Source: Phascolarctos cinereus (Eukaryota > Chordata > Mammalia > Diprotodontia > Phascolarctidae). From it: a stretch of 64,000 nt of DNA. The stretch spans positions 1,054,001-1,118,000 of the forward strand of contig NW_018344275.1 of the NCBI RefSeq assembly GCF_002099425.1. Direction: 5' to 3'. This document shows, piece after piece, positions 1-11,334 of the stretch. A program made the translations under genes and the position numbers. Below the pieces are notes generated by a model that was not told the DNA's origin, ran no database searches, and saw nothing but the letters and a program-made list of their open reading frames with translations. Within the stretch, counting starts at the first letter, position 1. Every line of letters begins with the position of its first letter.

Positions 1-60
1 TAGTAAAATTAAGAGAGCTAAAAGTTTTAAAATCAATCTGTGGGCATAAGTACATACATT

Positions 61-305
61 TATATAATGCGTTATAGTTTACAAAGCACTTCGCATGCAC
101 GAAATTGGCTTCTCACAAGTCATGTGAGCTGGATAGTACAGTAAATAATAATGTTATTATGATTATAATTATCATTTCACAAGTGAGGAAACTGAGGCTC
201 AGAGAAGTGCCCAAGAGCACAAAGTTAGGTAGCAAATTATTGCAGCAGAGCAGGATTTGTACCAAACTCTTCAGACCCCAAGGCCAGTGCTGTTTGTATT
301 CAATC
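61..305 (-). repeat. MIR/THER1-type CORE-SINE
   Basis: Reverse-oriented core 'gaggaaactgaggctcagag' with the upstream 'cacttcgcatgc' and 'attataattatcatttcac' segments of the long-tailed MIR form; the head end has decayed. Confidence 0.75.
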
Positions 306-375
306 ATCGAAATGTACAGTACATGGTATTTGAGGTTCTCTTCATAGAGAGACAGATAAAGTATTCATTAATGTA

Positions 376-440
376 CTTTATGTAATTTATTATAATTTAA
401 TATAATTGTAATTATTGTAATTTAATGTAATTTATTAAAG
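376..440. repeat. AT-rich low-complexity stretch
   Basis: Near-repeated 'taatttattataat' units. No other signal is visible in the unique intron around it (306-850). Confidence 0.6.
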
Positions 441-855
441 TACTGACTATGTGCCTTAGTTATGCTCATCCATTACTATCTATGAAGTTTGTCTGTGTTC
501 ATGGTATTCACTCTCAGTTTTTCTTCCACAACTGATGGAAATTAATAAGATTAGCAATGTTACAAAATTCTCTTTAGGTGAGAAGTTAAGACTTCTGCTA
601 CTACTAATTCAACTGCCGACTGTCACTTCTATTGCTTATGAAGCAATCTGAAACTTCTGGCAAATAAGATATCACAGCCTAGACTTTTCATTTCCATTGC
701 AACAGTTGTTATATTGCTTCTTGGGAACTCTTTCCTACTCCAGAAACTTGGTCCTGGGGAACGTCTCCTTAATTTTGTTGTTTCCTTTGTTCCTGTGACT
801 CCTTCCTTCAAAAATACTTTCCTTTAAGTAGATATTAACCTTAATTTAATTTTCT

Positions 856-1110
856 GGGGCAGCTAGGTAGTGCAGTGGATAGAGTGCCAGGCCAGGAGTC
901 AAGAAGACTTATCTTCCTGAGTTCAAATCTGGCCTCAGATACTGTGACCCTGGGCAAGTCACTTAACCCTGTTTGTCTCAGTTTCCTCATCTGCAAAATG
1001 AGCTGGAGAAGGAAAGAGCAAATCACTTCAGTATTATTTGCCAAGAAACCCCCAAATGGGATCATGAAGAGGCAGACTTGACTGAAAAATGACTGAATAA
1101 TGAAAACAAA
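856..1110 (+). repeat. MAR1-type CORE-SINE, nearly full length
   Basis: Starts 'ggggcagctaggtagtgcag' and runs through 'tttcctcatctgcaaaatga' to a 'gactgaaaaatgactgaata' tail. Flanked by imperfect target-site copies: 'ccttaatttaatttt' before and 'ccttaactataatta' after. Confidence 0.88.
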
Positions 1111-1125
1111 CCTTAACTATAATTA

Positions 1126-1930
1126 AAAAAAAATCTAGAGAGCTACTTTATTTGCCTCATTTCTTATAGGGTTGTTATCAAAAGAGCCAATAAAATGAGA
1201 AACCAGTGTTTGGGCGGGACAATGCTGGACTTTTTGAGATGTTTTACATCTTCTCTTAGCATCTGGAGGAGGCCCAGGACTTACAGCAAGACAAATTCTG
1301 GGTTTAACCTTCTTGGCAGTGACTTACTAGTATCAGGGCATTATGTGATTGTTAGGCTATGTACTATAGCTTTAGAGAAGCATGAAAGTTCAGATGTCAT
1401 CTTGATTCTGCATGTTTGTACCACTTCTCATCAAGAGCACTTTTCATCATAGCCCAGAAAACTCTTAAGTCTCCTGCTGTTTTCATGACTTCATTATTAA
1501 TCTTGTGTTACAGGAACACGTTACTGAAATATCCCACTGAATGGCACTGATGAGGGATTGCAACCCTATAAAACTCAGAAGGGCAAAATTAATTTTTCTT
1601 TAATTACTGTCATTTACTCTTCATTATAAACTTATGTTTTCAAACTCATGCGGATCCAGATCCTTGCTAATGCCATTTAATAGGCACTTAGATTGGCTTT
1701 AACTGTCACTAGGGGGAGCTAAAACAGCTAGAAACTTTGCAATTCTTTTCATTGTTCCAACAAACAGTAAGTAATTAAAACACTGTTTTTTTGAGAGAAG
1801 GGAAACAGAGATCTACACTCCACGTTTTTCCTTTTCTTCCTTTTATTTACATTTTTTTTTTCAGAAGATGAGTCTGTTCTCTTTCATTATTCCACTAAGA
1901 ATCACTACTGAAACAAACAAATCCCCAAAC
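1126..1930. other. Intron sequence, nothing recognised
   Basis: No exon, repeat family or tandem array is visible on either strand; the short open frames have no recognisable content. Confidence 0.5.
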
Positions 1931-1934
1931 ACTT

Positions 1935-2065
1935 CCCTGGACTGGGAAGCCTCTGTCCTAATCAAAGCTTTGCCAGTAACTTCTTATGTGTGACCTTCGG
2001 CAAGTTACTTGCCCTCTATGAAAACAGATGGTATCCAAAGTCCATTCCAGCTTTGAAGTCCAACT
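1935..2065 (+). repeat. MIR fragment
   Basis: 'tgtgaccttcggcaagttac' followed by the MIR-tail motif 'gtccattccagctttgaa'. Confidence 0.6.
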
Positions 2066-2529
2066 CCCACCACTAGCAATTGAAATACTGAAAATAACAA
2101 CATAAACATGTGTCCTTTATAATTTTCTTCTTTTAGTGAAAGTTGTGGGATTAAAAAAGAAAATCCTATATGTTTATCAGGCCACCTTCCTCTTTCCCCC
2201 CTTTAGTCTGGCTCTGGGAGTCCTGGGGAAGGCTGTCTCTGAAGCCTAACCTGTGTTGGGTGGGGATTAATGGTGACACTTTCCCTGAGTTGTCATTTAA
2301 TATGCCTAAGGGTTGAGGCTTAAGCTTCAGCATCAGATGCTAATCTTAGCGTATTTTCATGGTTCTCTGGCCCAGTTAGATAGAAGTAGGTTGTACTTTA
2401 AACAAGCAGAAGAGAAAGAAACTGACCTCCCCACACCCAAAGATACTTGTAGTACTACAGCCCCAGAGGTTGACTATGAAACCCCAACCTGGCACCAGCT
2501 GCTACCAAATTCCCTATCGATCTACTAGC

Positions 2530-2850
2530 AGGTCAGGTCCCATGCTATAGATGTTAGGGATACATGTACAAAGAAGGAAACAATCCCTGCTTGGAAGGAT
2601 CACAGATTCTAATGGGAAAATAAGACATGTGAATATGTACAGCATAAATATGAAGTTAAGAAATCTACATATGACTATATCCATAAATACATGTGTGTGT
2701 GTTTGTATGCACACATATCCGTTAGTTAAATACAAGGTAGTTGAGGAAGGAGAACACTAGCTGTTGAGGAAATCAGGAAAGGTTTCCTGAATAAGCTGGT
2801 TCTTGAGCTGCATTTTAAAAGATCATCAGGATTGGAAGTGAGGAGGATGG
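2530..2850 (-). repeat. L2 LINE 3' part, interrupted
   Basis: Reverse L2 motifs: 'tgttagggatacatgtac', 'gaaacaatccctgcttgga', then 'ggaaaggtttcctgaata'. The same L2 resumes at about 3366 after an LTR-like insert. Confidence 0.65.
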
Positions 2851-3365
2851 GATCTGGACCTCAGAAAGGAAAAACCCTGGAGTTTCCCACATGGCCAAAT
2901 CTCTTTGTTTGCCTGAGGCTATAATCCCATCAACTGGCCTTTCATGGTGGCTACACCCAATCTCCCAATTCTCTGTTACCTTTAACCTAGCCTAGCCCTC
3001 CACTGACTTGCCTCCCTATGGTCACTTAATCCTATCTAGGCTCTATTCTCCCTTGGCCTTCTATTACCTCACAGTCCCCCAAGACTACTTGGCCACTACT
3101 AGATCCCTCCCATAGTCTTTCTGTATATAAGGTTCATCTTGTCTCCATTAAGGTGCTCAGATTCTTATAATCTAGCCACTGCTCAGATTTTTTACAACCT
3201 AGCCAATAGCTCACAGCTGCTGAGATTCCTTAAGAGTATGGCAGATCTTTAATAAACCTTGTCTTTAGCTGAAAGAAGGGTTGGGTCAAATTTTTTCAGG
3301 CAGGACCCACGTATCATGATCTCATGGTCACAGCACCCCTAAACCTCTAGACCTCATCAGAAGTA
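2850..3365 (+). mobile_element. Possible solo LTR fossil inside L2
   Basis: About 500 bp separates two collinear halves of one reverse L2. It contains 'tatataaggttcat' (TATA-like) and 'aataaaccttgtctttagct' (poly-A-like) in LTR-like order. Ends and target-site copies could not be fixed, so class and age are open; it is younger than the L2 it splits. Confidence 0.4.
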
Positions 3366-3605
3366 AGTACATTCCAGGAATGGAGGATGGTCAGTGCAAA
3401 GTAGATAGGAGTTGGAGTGATGTATGTGAGGAAAAGAAAGTAGACCAGTTTGGCTAGATCACAAACTACAGGAGGGGATCAATATGCACTGAGACTGGAA
3501 AGATAGGTTGGAGCAAGACTTTGAAGGATTTTAAAAGCTAACCAGAAGAATTTATATTTTATACTAGAGGTAATAGCAAGCCATTGGAGTTGATTGAATA
3601 AAAAG
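3366..3605 (-). repeat. L2 LINE, continuation
   Basis: 'tacattccaggaatggagg', 'gaaggattttaaaagctaac' and 'gccattggagttgattgaat' are reverse-strand L2 motifs, continuous with 2530-2850. Confidence 0.7.
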
Positions 3606-3611
3606 GAAGGA

Positions 3612-3845
3612 AGGAAGGATTTATGAAGTACCTACTATGTGCCAGGAACTGTGCTAAGTGCTGTATCAATATTGTCTAATTTAATCCTCATAACAACCCC
3701 AGGAGATAGGAGCTATTATCATCCATACTTTAGAGTTGAGGAAACTGAGGCAGATAGCAGTTAAGTGATTCTGTGTGCCAAAAGCTGTGCCAATTAGGTA
3801 GTAAGTATCTGGGTTTTCCGACTCCAGGCCCAGAGAAACAGAGAG
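3612..3845 (-). repeat. MIR/THER1-type CORE-SINE
   Basis: 'tactatgtgccaggaactgt', 'taatcctcataacaacccc', 'gaggaaactgaggcagat' in order. A short (GGAA) run lies at its tail end. Confidence 0.8.
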
Positions 3846-3849
3846 AAAG

Positions 3850-4480
3850 CAAGGCAGAGATAGACAGAAACAGAGAAAGACAGATAATGACTGAAGATGT
3901 AATCTGGGGGAGAAGATGAAAGGGGGTGTTATCAAGTGTATATTTAGAAGATTGGCCTTGACAAAAGGGCTACCTCTCAGAAACTAGGAGGAATAAGAGA
4001 GTGGTGGTCATGTCAAAGGCTTTTGAGATTAAGAGAATGGTAGAAGAGCAAGCTCACATCAGATGGCTTTAGTTTTCTCCTGAAACAAGGTCCTTAACCA
4101 GGGAGGAGGGGAGGAGTAGGTGTGCTGGGCTAGAGGAAGGAAGATAAGGTTAAAAACCTTGCTGCACCTAGGGCCCAGGAGTACTTGATGCTATGAATTT
4201 GTAATTTACCCAGTCAGCATGATTGTGAGACATCCTACAGCTCTGTCCAATAGCTGGTTAGTAGTAGAAATGACTATGGTAATAGTCATTAAGGGCTGGG
4301 GTATGGGGAGGTTACAGAGCTGGAGAGAGAATCTATGTGAATATGAGCAGTTTCTGGGAACCTAACCAACCACCTAATTGCCTGTTACAGACAAAAAAAT
4401 TGTCTATACATGCCACCTGCCTGCTGATTTCCTCCCAGGGGTATATTTGAAACTGTTGCCACAAGATACTGATGAACATC
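3850..4480. other. Intron, weak repeat remnants only
   Basis: 'agtggtggtcatgtcaaagg' recalls distal L2 sequence but is too decayed to claim; no exon is seen. Confidence 0.4.
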
Positions 4481-4484
4481 AAAT

Positions 4485-4640
4485 TTGTAAACATTTATTA
4501 AACACCTAAACTATATAAAATTCTATGCTAACTGTTGGGAGAGACACAAAGTTTAGATAGAAAAGTCACTGGCTTCATGAAGCTTAAAGTTTGTAGGGAC
4601 TAACACTATAGGAGATGTTTATAAAACTAATAATATCTTG
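4485..4640 (-). repeat. L2 LINE 3' end
   Basis: Begins with the reversed L2 tail 'aaacatttattaaacaccta', followed by the decayed 'tgaagcttaaagtttgtagg' block. Confidence 0.65.
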
Positions 4641-4679
4641 AGTCTGGTGAAAGGCTAAGAGGGTTGAAAACAAGAGGGA

Positions 4680-4850
4680 TGGCATAGAAGAGTAGAAAGA
4701 ACAATGATCTGGGAATCAGAGGACTGGGGCAGGAATCCTACCTCTGTGGCCTTGGGCAAGTCACCTGACTTCCAACTGTAAAATAAGGGGGCTGAAATAG
4801 ATGGTTTCTGAGGTATATTCTAGCTAAAGAGTTAGGATCCTGTGAGATTT
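4680..4850 (+). repeat. MIR
   Basis: 'ggcatagaagagtagaaaga', 'ggccttgggcaagtcacctg' and a decayed 'aggatcctgtga' tail, in order. Confidence 0.75.
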
Positions 4851-5037
4851 TTTTATTTCTAAGTTCCATGAGGGCAAAGACTTGTCTTGTTCATCTCTGT
4901 ACCCTGCAGAATTGAGTAAAAAATCATCAAATGAGATGCTTCTGCGATGAACAAAGCCACAGTGCTTCTTTGTGATAGGGAGCTTACAGGGATGTCCAGG
5001 TGTTGTCAAGGAGCCCTGATGGGTATAAACAGGAGAT

Positions 5038-5280
5038 GAGGTATAGCAGTGGATAGAATGCTGGGCCCCCAGTTAGGAAGACTTGAGCTCAAATCTGACC
5101 TTAGATACATGGTAGATGTGTGATCCTAAGCAAGTCACTTAACCCTACTTGCCTCAGTTTCCTCAACTGTAAAATGAGCTGGAGAAGGAAATGATAAACC
5201 ACTCCAGTACCTTTGTGACCCAGAAACTGGGTCACAAAGAGTCAGACAACTGAAATGACTATACAACAACAATAACAACA
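5038..5280 (+). repeat. MAR1-type CORE-SINE
   Basis: 'agcagtggatagaatgctgg', 'aagcaagtcacttaacccta', 'aaatgagctggagaaggaaa' and tail 'agtcagacaactgaaatgac', ending in an (AAC)-rich run. Confidence 0.88.
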
Positions 5281-5354
5281 GTAAGTAGATCATTCTTCCT
5301 CTTGCTTATTTTGTGCGGCACTGAATGAGAAGCTTCATGGTCTGGGTTAAGCCC

Positions 5355-5480
5355 TATTTTTACTAAAGATCTTTATTAATGATCTGGAAGAGAGGGTAAA
5401 CAGCACATTAATTACATTCACACATATTAAATTGAAAGGTGCTGTGAACCACTTACTAGAGGAGAGAAATAATATCAAGC
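5355..5480 (+). repeat. L3/CR1 LINE reverse-transcriptase scrap
   Basis: Translates as LFINDLEERVNSTLITFTHI then KLKGAVNHL, matching the CR1/L3 'FINDLEEGVNSTLIKFADDTKLGGAVN' region with the FADD motif decayed. Confidence 0.6.
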
Positions 5481-6614
5481 AGCCAGGCTTAATAAAGAGA
5501 TTGGCTTGCTGCCTTCTTGGCTTTGGGACATGTGTGATCATAACAAGTACTTAACACCTAAATGGTGTTTTGTATTTTTAAACCATTTGTCAGTCATAAT
5601 TGTGATCTGCACTGTTAGGGATTTCAGTTTAAAAAAAGAAGAAGAAGAAAACAAAAAACAAAAGCAGAAATCATTATCTAAGGGCACTCTTCTAGAATTT
5701 GGGGCAAGGAAATAAGCCTTATGGTCTAAGGTCTGGGAATGAGAGACAGTAACCACTGTAGATCAAATTACCCTTTTCATGACTGATTAATATAAGGATA
5801 AGTGGATATTTGATCTGAGACTGTCGCACTAGGAAAGTAATCTAGGGTTAGACATTTGCATGTCCTGGCCCTCTCTACCCCAGCCAAAGTATGAAGGCTG
5901 TAGAAGGAAAGGTGTTGGCTACCTGCGGGGAGGAGAGGGAAGAGCTTTCAATTAGTCTGTTTTCACATTTAGATCATGGCTAAATGGCACTCATAGTTAA
6001 GACTGTTGACACAACTATCTTCAAATCCTTTCAAAAACCTAATCTTCTAAATATTTTTAAGTATCTATACAAGAATCTTGGTTCTTGTTGAAGGATGTGT
6101 GTGTTGGGGAGAAGGGATTTAAAGGGATTTCATTTATTCTTGTCTTTAGTCTTTTGGAAATACTTGTGTCCTCTGATAGAAATCAGAGAGTTCCAGCTAT
6201 TCAGAGACAGGAAGCGCTGGCTTGCTTCTGAAGCCACTTAACTAGGGAGACAAAATTGTGATCATCATCACTGATTGTGAGTGATTAAGGGAACCATGGG
6301 ATCCTGAACAAGCTGCCTTGAAGACATAGCTAATAAAAGCCAAGTCAGGTGGGAGGGGTCCATTGGTTTACTCTGATGTGACGTTAGTCCCCTTCTAGAT
6401 TCCCTGGAAGATTTCTCAGAGAAGTTGTATATGCTATTAGTAAATTCCCCTTGGACTGGGAAGCTTTGTCCTGTCATGTTGTGCATCTGCACTTTCTTAC
6501 AAGCAGTTCTCATCTTGTCTGCACCCTTGGTAGGATGGAGTTTCCTCCTGCAATTCCTTTTGTCTGCTTCTCTGTGTAGGGAAGGGGAGAACTGCCAGCC
6601 ATTTTAGAGCTGGT
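5481..6614. other. Intron sequence, nothing recognised
   Basis: No exon or repeat family is recognised; an A-rich run lies at about 5628-5670. Confidence 0.45.
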
Positions 6615-7262
6615 TGTGGAACTGAACTGAAAGGGAAAGACTGCAAAGGACTATAAAACTGTGCATACCCTAGGATCCAGCAATATTAAAGAAAAAAGAA
6701 AAAGAAGGACTCGTAAGTACAAAAACATTTATAGCAGAGCTTTTTGTGGTGCCAAAGAATTGGAAACTGAGGGGATGCCTGTCAATTGGCAATGGCTGAA
6801 CAAGTTGTGGTAAATGATTTTGATGGAATACTATTGTGCCATAAGAAATGACGAGGAGCATTGTTTCAGAAAAAAACAGAAAGACTTCTATGAGCTGATG
6901 CAAAGTGAAGTGAGCAGAACTAGGAGAACACTGTACATAGTAACAGCATTACTGTAACAATAATTAACTGTGAAAGACTTAGCTACTCTAATCAATACAA
7001 TAATCCATGACAATTTACAGGACTCCTGATGGAAAATGCTATCCACTTTCAGAGAGAGTACTGATGAACTTTGAGTGCAGATTAAAGCATATTTTCTTTC
7101 ACTTTACTTTTCTTGCTTTTTCCCTTTCACAACACAGCTAATACAAAAATATGTTTTGCTAGACTTCATATGTATAACGAGTATTGTATTTTTTGGCTTT
7201 TCAATAGGTGGAAAAGGGGTAGGAAGGAGGGAGAGAATTCAGAATTGAAAATAAAAATGTAG
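6615..7262 (+). repeat. Marsupial L1-like 3' repeat
   Basis: Contains 'atttatagcagagctttttg', 'gcaatggctgaacaagttgt', 'gatgcaaagtgaagtgagca' and 'gaaaatgctatccactttc', ending A-rich. The same family recurs at 23719 (+) and 35090 (-). The copy at 23719 ends in AATAAA and poly-A, so it is a LINE-mobilised sequence; assigning it to L1 is from memory. Confidence 0.7.
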
Positions 7263-7361
7263 AAAAAATAAGTAAAAAGGAAAAGAAGGGCTGCATGCCA
7301 GTGTTTGCTCTGGCTGAACAGGTTTAAGACCCTACCTATATTTCGCATTAGAGCAAATGAT

Positions 7362-7552
7362 CTCAACCTTTTTTGTGTCATGGATCCCTTTGGCCATCTG
7401 GAGAAGCCTATGAATTCCTCAGAATAATGCTTCTAAAAGCATAAAATAAAATACGTATGCTTTCAGAAGAATTCAGATTATTGAATTATAATTATGAAAA
7501 CATTTAAAAACCCAAATGTATGGTCCCCAAGTTATAAACTCCTGCAATTAAA
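7362..7552 (+). mobile_element. hAT-type MITE
   Basis: Starts 'gatctcaaccttttttgtgt' then 'catggatccctttggc' and ends 'ccccaagttataaactcctg', giving decayed terminal inverted repeats. Same family as 51722 (+) and 56000 (-). Confidence 0.72.
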
Positions 7553-7647
7553 AGATACAAACCAGGAAAGACTTACACCGTATATAGCTATATTCTGTAT
7601 TATACTTTTAAGCAGGAGGATCTATGACTTGTAAGGAGTGATACATT

Positions 7648-7862
7648 TACTCATGAGAGGTGGTGGTGTATGTCAGGTAGCTGGCCGTGGCATCAGATAT
7701 ATCCTGCCTCTGATATATCCTGGCAGTGACCTTGGACAAGTCATTCCACCTCTCATTACCCTATGCAAGACTATAAATTGCAAAGCAGGTGTTGATCTGC
7801 ATTGGCAGAAGGAATTTCTTCTTTTGGAGTTCCTGATACAAAAGAAATCAGAGTTCTAGTCC
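7648..7862 (+). repeat. CORE-SINE with alternate 3' tail
   Basis: Core 'gaccttggacaagtcattcc', then the tail 'aagactataaattgcaaagc', 'gatctgcattggcagaagga' and 'ggagttcctgatac'. The tail is shared with copies at 41895, 46235, 58150 (+) and 61865 (-) and differs from MAR1 and MIR. Confidence 0.75.
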
Positions 7863-7883
7863 TATATAGATACACATATATAG

Positions 7884-7886
<3 letters not shown>

Positions 7887-7937
<51 letters not shown>

Positions 7938-7938
7938 C
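7887..7938. repeat. (TG)n/(TA)n microsatellite
   Basis: About 21 TG units followed by TA units. Confidence 0.97.
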
Positions 7939-7974
7939 TCCTCCCTCCTACCCCACCCCCGACCTTTCTCTTTT

Positions 7975-8231
7975 TTGGCTAACTAGGTAGCACAGTAGAT
8001 GGAGTGCTGGACCTGGACTGAGAAAGAACTGTGTTCTAATCCAGCCTCAGACACTAGCTAGTTATGTGACCCTGGGGAAGTGACTTAACTACTGATGGTC
8101 TCAGGTTCTGCAATTATAAAATGGGGGTAAGAACAATGCCTACATCACAGGGTTGTTTTGAAGATCAAATGAGATAATGTTTGGAAAGTACCTAGCCCTG
8201 TGCTTGGTACATAATAGGTGCTATATAAATG

Positions 8232-8232
<1 letters not shown>
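7975..8232 (+). repeat. MIR/THER1-type CORE-SINE, long-tail form
   Basis: 'actaggtagcacagtagatg' through 'cacagggttgttttgaagat' to 'gtgctatataaatgctt'; its end runs straight into the CT microsatellite. Confidence 0.85.

Positions 8233-8307
<75 letters not shown>
8233..8307. repeat. (CT)n microsatellite
   Basis: About 36 uninterrupted CT units that start exactly at the SINE 3' end, followed by CTAT units to about 8338. Purine/pyrimidine asymmetric. Confidence 0.97.
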
Positions 8308-8311
<4 letters not shown>

Positions 8312-8384
8312 CTAATCTACCTATCTATCTACCTATCATAGCTCTATCACATAATCATCATATGTCTATCTTTGCCTATCCTAC

Positions 8385-8645
8385 AGGCAATTAGGTTGCA
8401 CAGTGGATATAGAACTAGACTTGGAGTCAAGAAGACCTAACATCATTCCATCCTCAGACACTTAACAGCTGTGTAACTGCAAGTCTCTTAACTGCTGCAT
8501 GCCTCAGTTTCCTCATCTGTAAGATAAGAATAATAATAGCACCTATTTAGCAGGTATATTATTGTGAGGATGAAATAAGAAAATATTTTTAAAGCATTTT
8601 ATAAGTCTTAAAATGATATATAAATGCTAGCTATTATTATTATCT
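8385..8645 (+). repeat. MIR/THER1-type CORE-SINE, long-tail form
   Basis: 'aggttgcacagtggatatag', 'tgcctcagtttcctcatctg', 'ataataatagcacctattta' and 'atataaatgctagctattat'. Confidence 0.85.
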
Positions 8646-9569
8646 TTCCAAGGAGTCTCTTGGCTGTAGCCTCAGCATCCTTCATATTATGTCCACAACA
8701 ACACGAAGCTCAATAAACTCTATTACAGAATCACCATCTATCTTTGAAGGGCCATCAAAAGTGTCACATCATCCAATTTTGCAATTTGTGTTAGAAAGTA
8801 ATAGGAACTACAGTCTCATAGACACAACAGGAAGAATGCAGGATGCTGGATGAACCCATCTGGCACATTTAGACACAAGTATAAAATTTACAAAAAAATA
8901 AAAACAAAAACAAAAAAACACCAAAAACCAAAACAAAACAAAATCTTATGCTTCTTTTCCCAGCCATAATGTAACTTGCCTTCACAGTAGGATAACATCC
9001 ATAGATTTAGGCTTTTTTGGTCTTGACATTGTAATGCTGTCTCCAAAGGCTTGCGCCAATCTGTTTCTGACATCTTCACATTAGATCATTTCTTCCAAGG
9101 ATTTACTTGGACATTGTTTTATTTCAGCTGCCAAGATCTGCCAAGATAAGCTTGGCTCTGTAGATAAAAGGTTTCAAATTTGGGGGCTTATTCAATTAAG
9201 GCAGTATTCTCCTCTAAAATTAGGCTCAACACTTAAACTTGGCATAGAAATTGAGACAGGTGCAATGCAGGGGGAGGAATGAGCTGTAGTCCAGGAATAG
9301 CTGGATTTGTGATTGTCCTTGAAGTTTAATGGGAAAAAAAAGTATTCTACCAAACTGCAAAAACACGAATATTCAAGATTCTATGAACCTATTTGGTCAA
9401 TTTTTTTAAAAAAGTGTTTCGTTTATTTTTAATTGGGACATAGGATCTTTTTTATGTGATTACCTTTTTTTTTTTTTTAGCCAGTGGGGAATGTTAACAT
9501 GGAACTATGGCAGGCAGAACCACTTTGAGTTATGTCCTCAAAGAACAGCTCATACACAGCATTATAGAA
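8646..9569. other. Intron, A-rich stretch only
   Basis: An A/C-rich run 'caaaaacaaaaaaacaccaa' lies at about 8888-8945, with poly-T at about 9465-9478. No exon is recognised. Confidence 0.5.
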
Positions 9570-9690
9570 CTGTTGGAACCGTAAGAGGTCTTTTAGCCCA
9601 ATTCCTTCATTTTACAGGTGAGGAAACTGAGGATCAACCCCGAAAGCAGAATGATTTACCAAAGGTCATATAATCAGGCAGTAGTAGAGT
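9570..9690 (-). repeat. MIR
   Basis: 'cattttacaggtgaggaaac' and 'ccaaaggtcatataatcagg' are reverse MIR core. Confidence 0.75.
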
Positions 9691-10495
9691 GATATGTGCC
9701 TAGTCCTGTGCAGGTGCTGTGAAAAGAGTATGGCACAGTTGTTGACCTCAAGCTGACTATCCAATTATTGAGATGAGAAATAATAACAAATAAAATAATA
9801 ACTGCAAAAATGAGAGCTAGCGTTTATATGGGACTTTAAGATTTATAACATGCTTTACAAATATTATTTTATTTTATCCTCATAAGAACCCTGTGAAGTA
9901 GGTGCTATTATGATCCCCATGACACATATAAATAATAATATGGAAGTCTGTGATTAAATGCCCAAGTTAGTAGCAGAAGCAATATGTGTCACTGCCTATT
10001 AGAGGGAGGAGAGGTCACTAAGGGCAGTTATAATCATGGAAGGCTTCATGGGATAGGATGACTTGGACGTTGAAGTGGATATTAGGGAGGGGGAAGATGT
10101 GGTATGAGCCAATGGCATGTAGGGAAGGAAGAAGCAAAGGTATGATGGGGAGAAGATTGATCTGCTAGAATGGAGAGTTTATACTGACAGCCAGAGAAAA
10201 TGCCCAGAGCTGAGGGATGGAGTGCATTTGTGGAATAGAAAGGAGGTGGGGTTCATTAGGTCAAGGTCAAAGAGTATGTGCTGGGGAATAAGATATAAGA
10301 AGTCTGGAAAGGTAGGAAGTTATAAAGGGCTTTGAATGCCAAACAGATGATTCTGTATTTAATTCTGGAGGGGATAACCATTGAAGTTTATTGAGTAGGG
10401 GTTATGTGGTATGATCAGATCTGTACTTTAGGAAAATCACTTTGGAGGCTGAATGGAGGATGGATTGGAATAGGAAAAGACTTAAGGAGGGCAGA
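9690..10495 (-). repeat. L2 LINE, long fragment with nested SINE
   Basis: Reverse L2 motifs run in order: 'gaaggcttcatgggatagga', 'cagccagagaaaatgcccag', 'gggctttgaatgccaaacag', 'ggaaaatcactttggaggct'. A CORE-SINE at 9795-9992 splits it. Confidence 0.8.
9795..9992 (-). repeat. MIR/THER1-type CORE-SINE nested in L2
   Basis: 'acatgctttacaaatattat' and 'cctcataagaaccctgtgaa' followed by a decayed core. Confidence 0.75.
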
Positions 10496-10735
10496 TCCTA
10501 GACAGGGTATAGGACCTGGAAGGAGAAAGACTTGAGTTCAAATCCTGATTAAGCCACTTACTAGTGGTATGATCCTTTAACTTCTATTCATCTCAGTTTC
10601 TTCATCTGTAAAATGAAGAAATAGCACCTCCCTCCCAGTTGTGAGGATCAAATTAGATGAAATTTGTACATCACTTTGAAAACCTTCAAGAGTTATCCAA
10701 ATGCTAACTAGCTGTTATAATTATAATTACAGTAA
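10485..10735 (+). repeat. MIR/THER1-type CORE-SINE
   Basis: 'gacttgagttcaaatcctga', 'tttcttcatctgtaaaatga', 'tccaaatgctaactagctgt'. Confidence 0.85.
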
Positions 10736-10737
10736 TA

Positions 10738-10920
10738 ATAATAATTGGTATGTAGAAAACCTTGTGCTAGATGCTGGGAAAGATGAAAAGATGAGCAAAA
10801 CATACCCCTGACCTTAAGAAGCTTACACTCCAGTAGCAGCGATAAAACAGATATACAAATATCTATAATATTAAATAGTATGTGGTAGAAATTTGGGAGT
10901 ATGTAAAATGGCAACATATT
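10738..10920 (-). repeat. L2 LINE 3' end
   Basis: 'accttgtgctagatgctggg' and 'gaccttaagaagcttacact' are reverse L2 tail blocks. Confidence 0.75.
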
Positions 10921-11334
10921 AAACATCATCAATTTCGTAATCAAACCAAACCACGCACAGTATATGTTTATTTTCCTAAACTAATAAAGTGACTTTAGAT
11001 CAGGGTAAGACATAAAATTACAAGTGTTGCATGTATGTCAATTTTCCCCAAACTCTGCATGCCCACACATATACACACACATACACTCAAAACCCACAGT
11101 TTCATGATTTCAAGAATTTTACATCATAAGTTCATACTGACAGAATGTCTGTTTCTACTTTGTGGGTGAGTAGGGAAGGAGGGAAATGAGGCAAGAGGAA
11201 GGAAAAATGAATTTCCAGCCCTCCTTCTAGGCAACTAAACAGTCATCTGAGTAGAAGCTGAGCTCTTGAAGTAAATTCCTCATTAATCTCCCTGATTCTA
11301 ATTTCTTCCTCTACCAACCCATTCTTCACACAGA
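10921..11334. other. Intron sequence, nothing recognised
   Basis: Only a short broken (CA) run near 11068 stands out. Confidence 0.5.
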
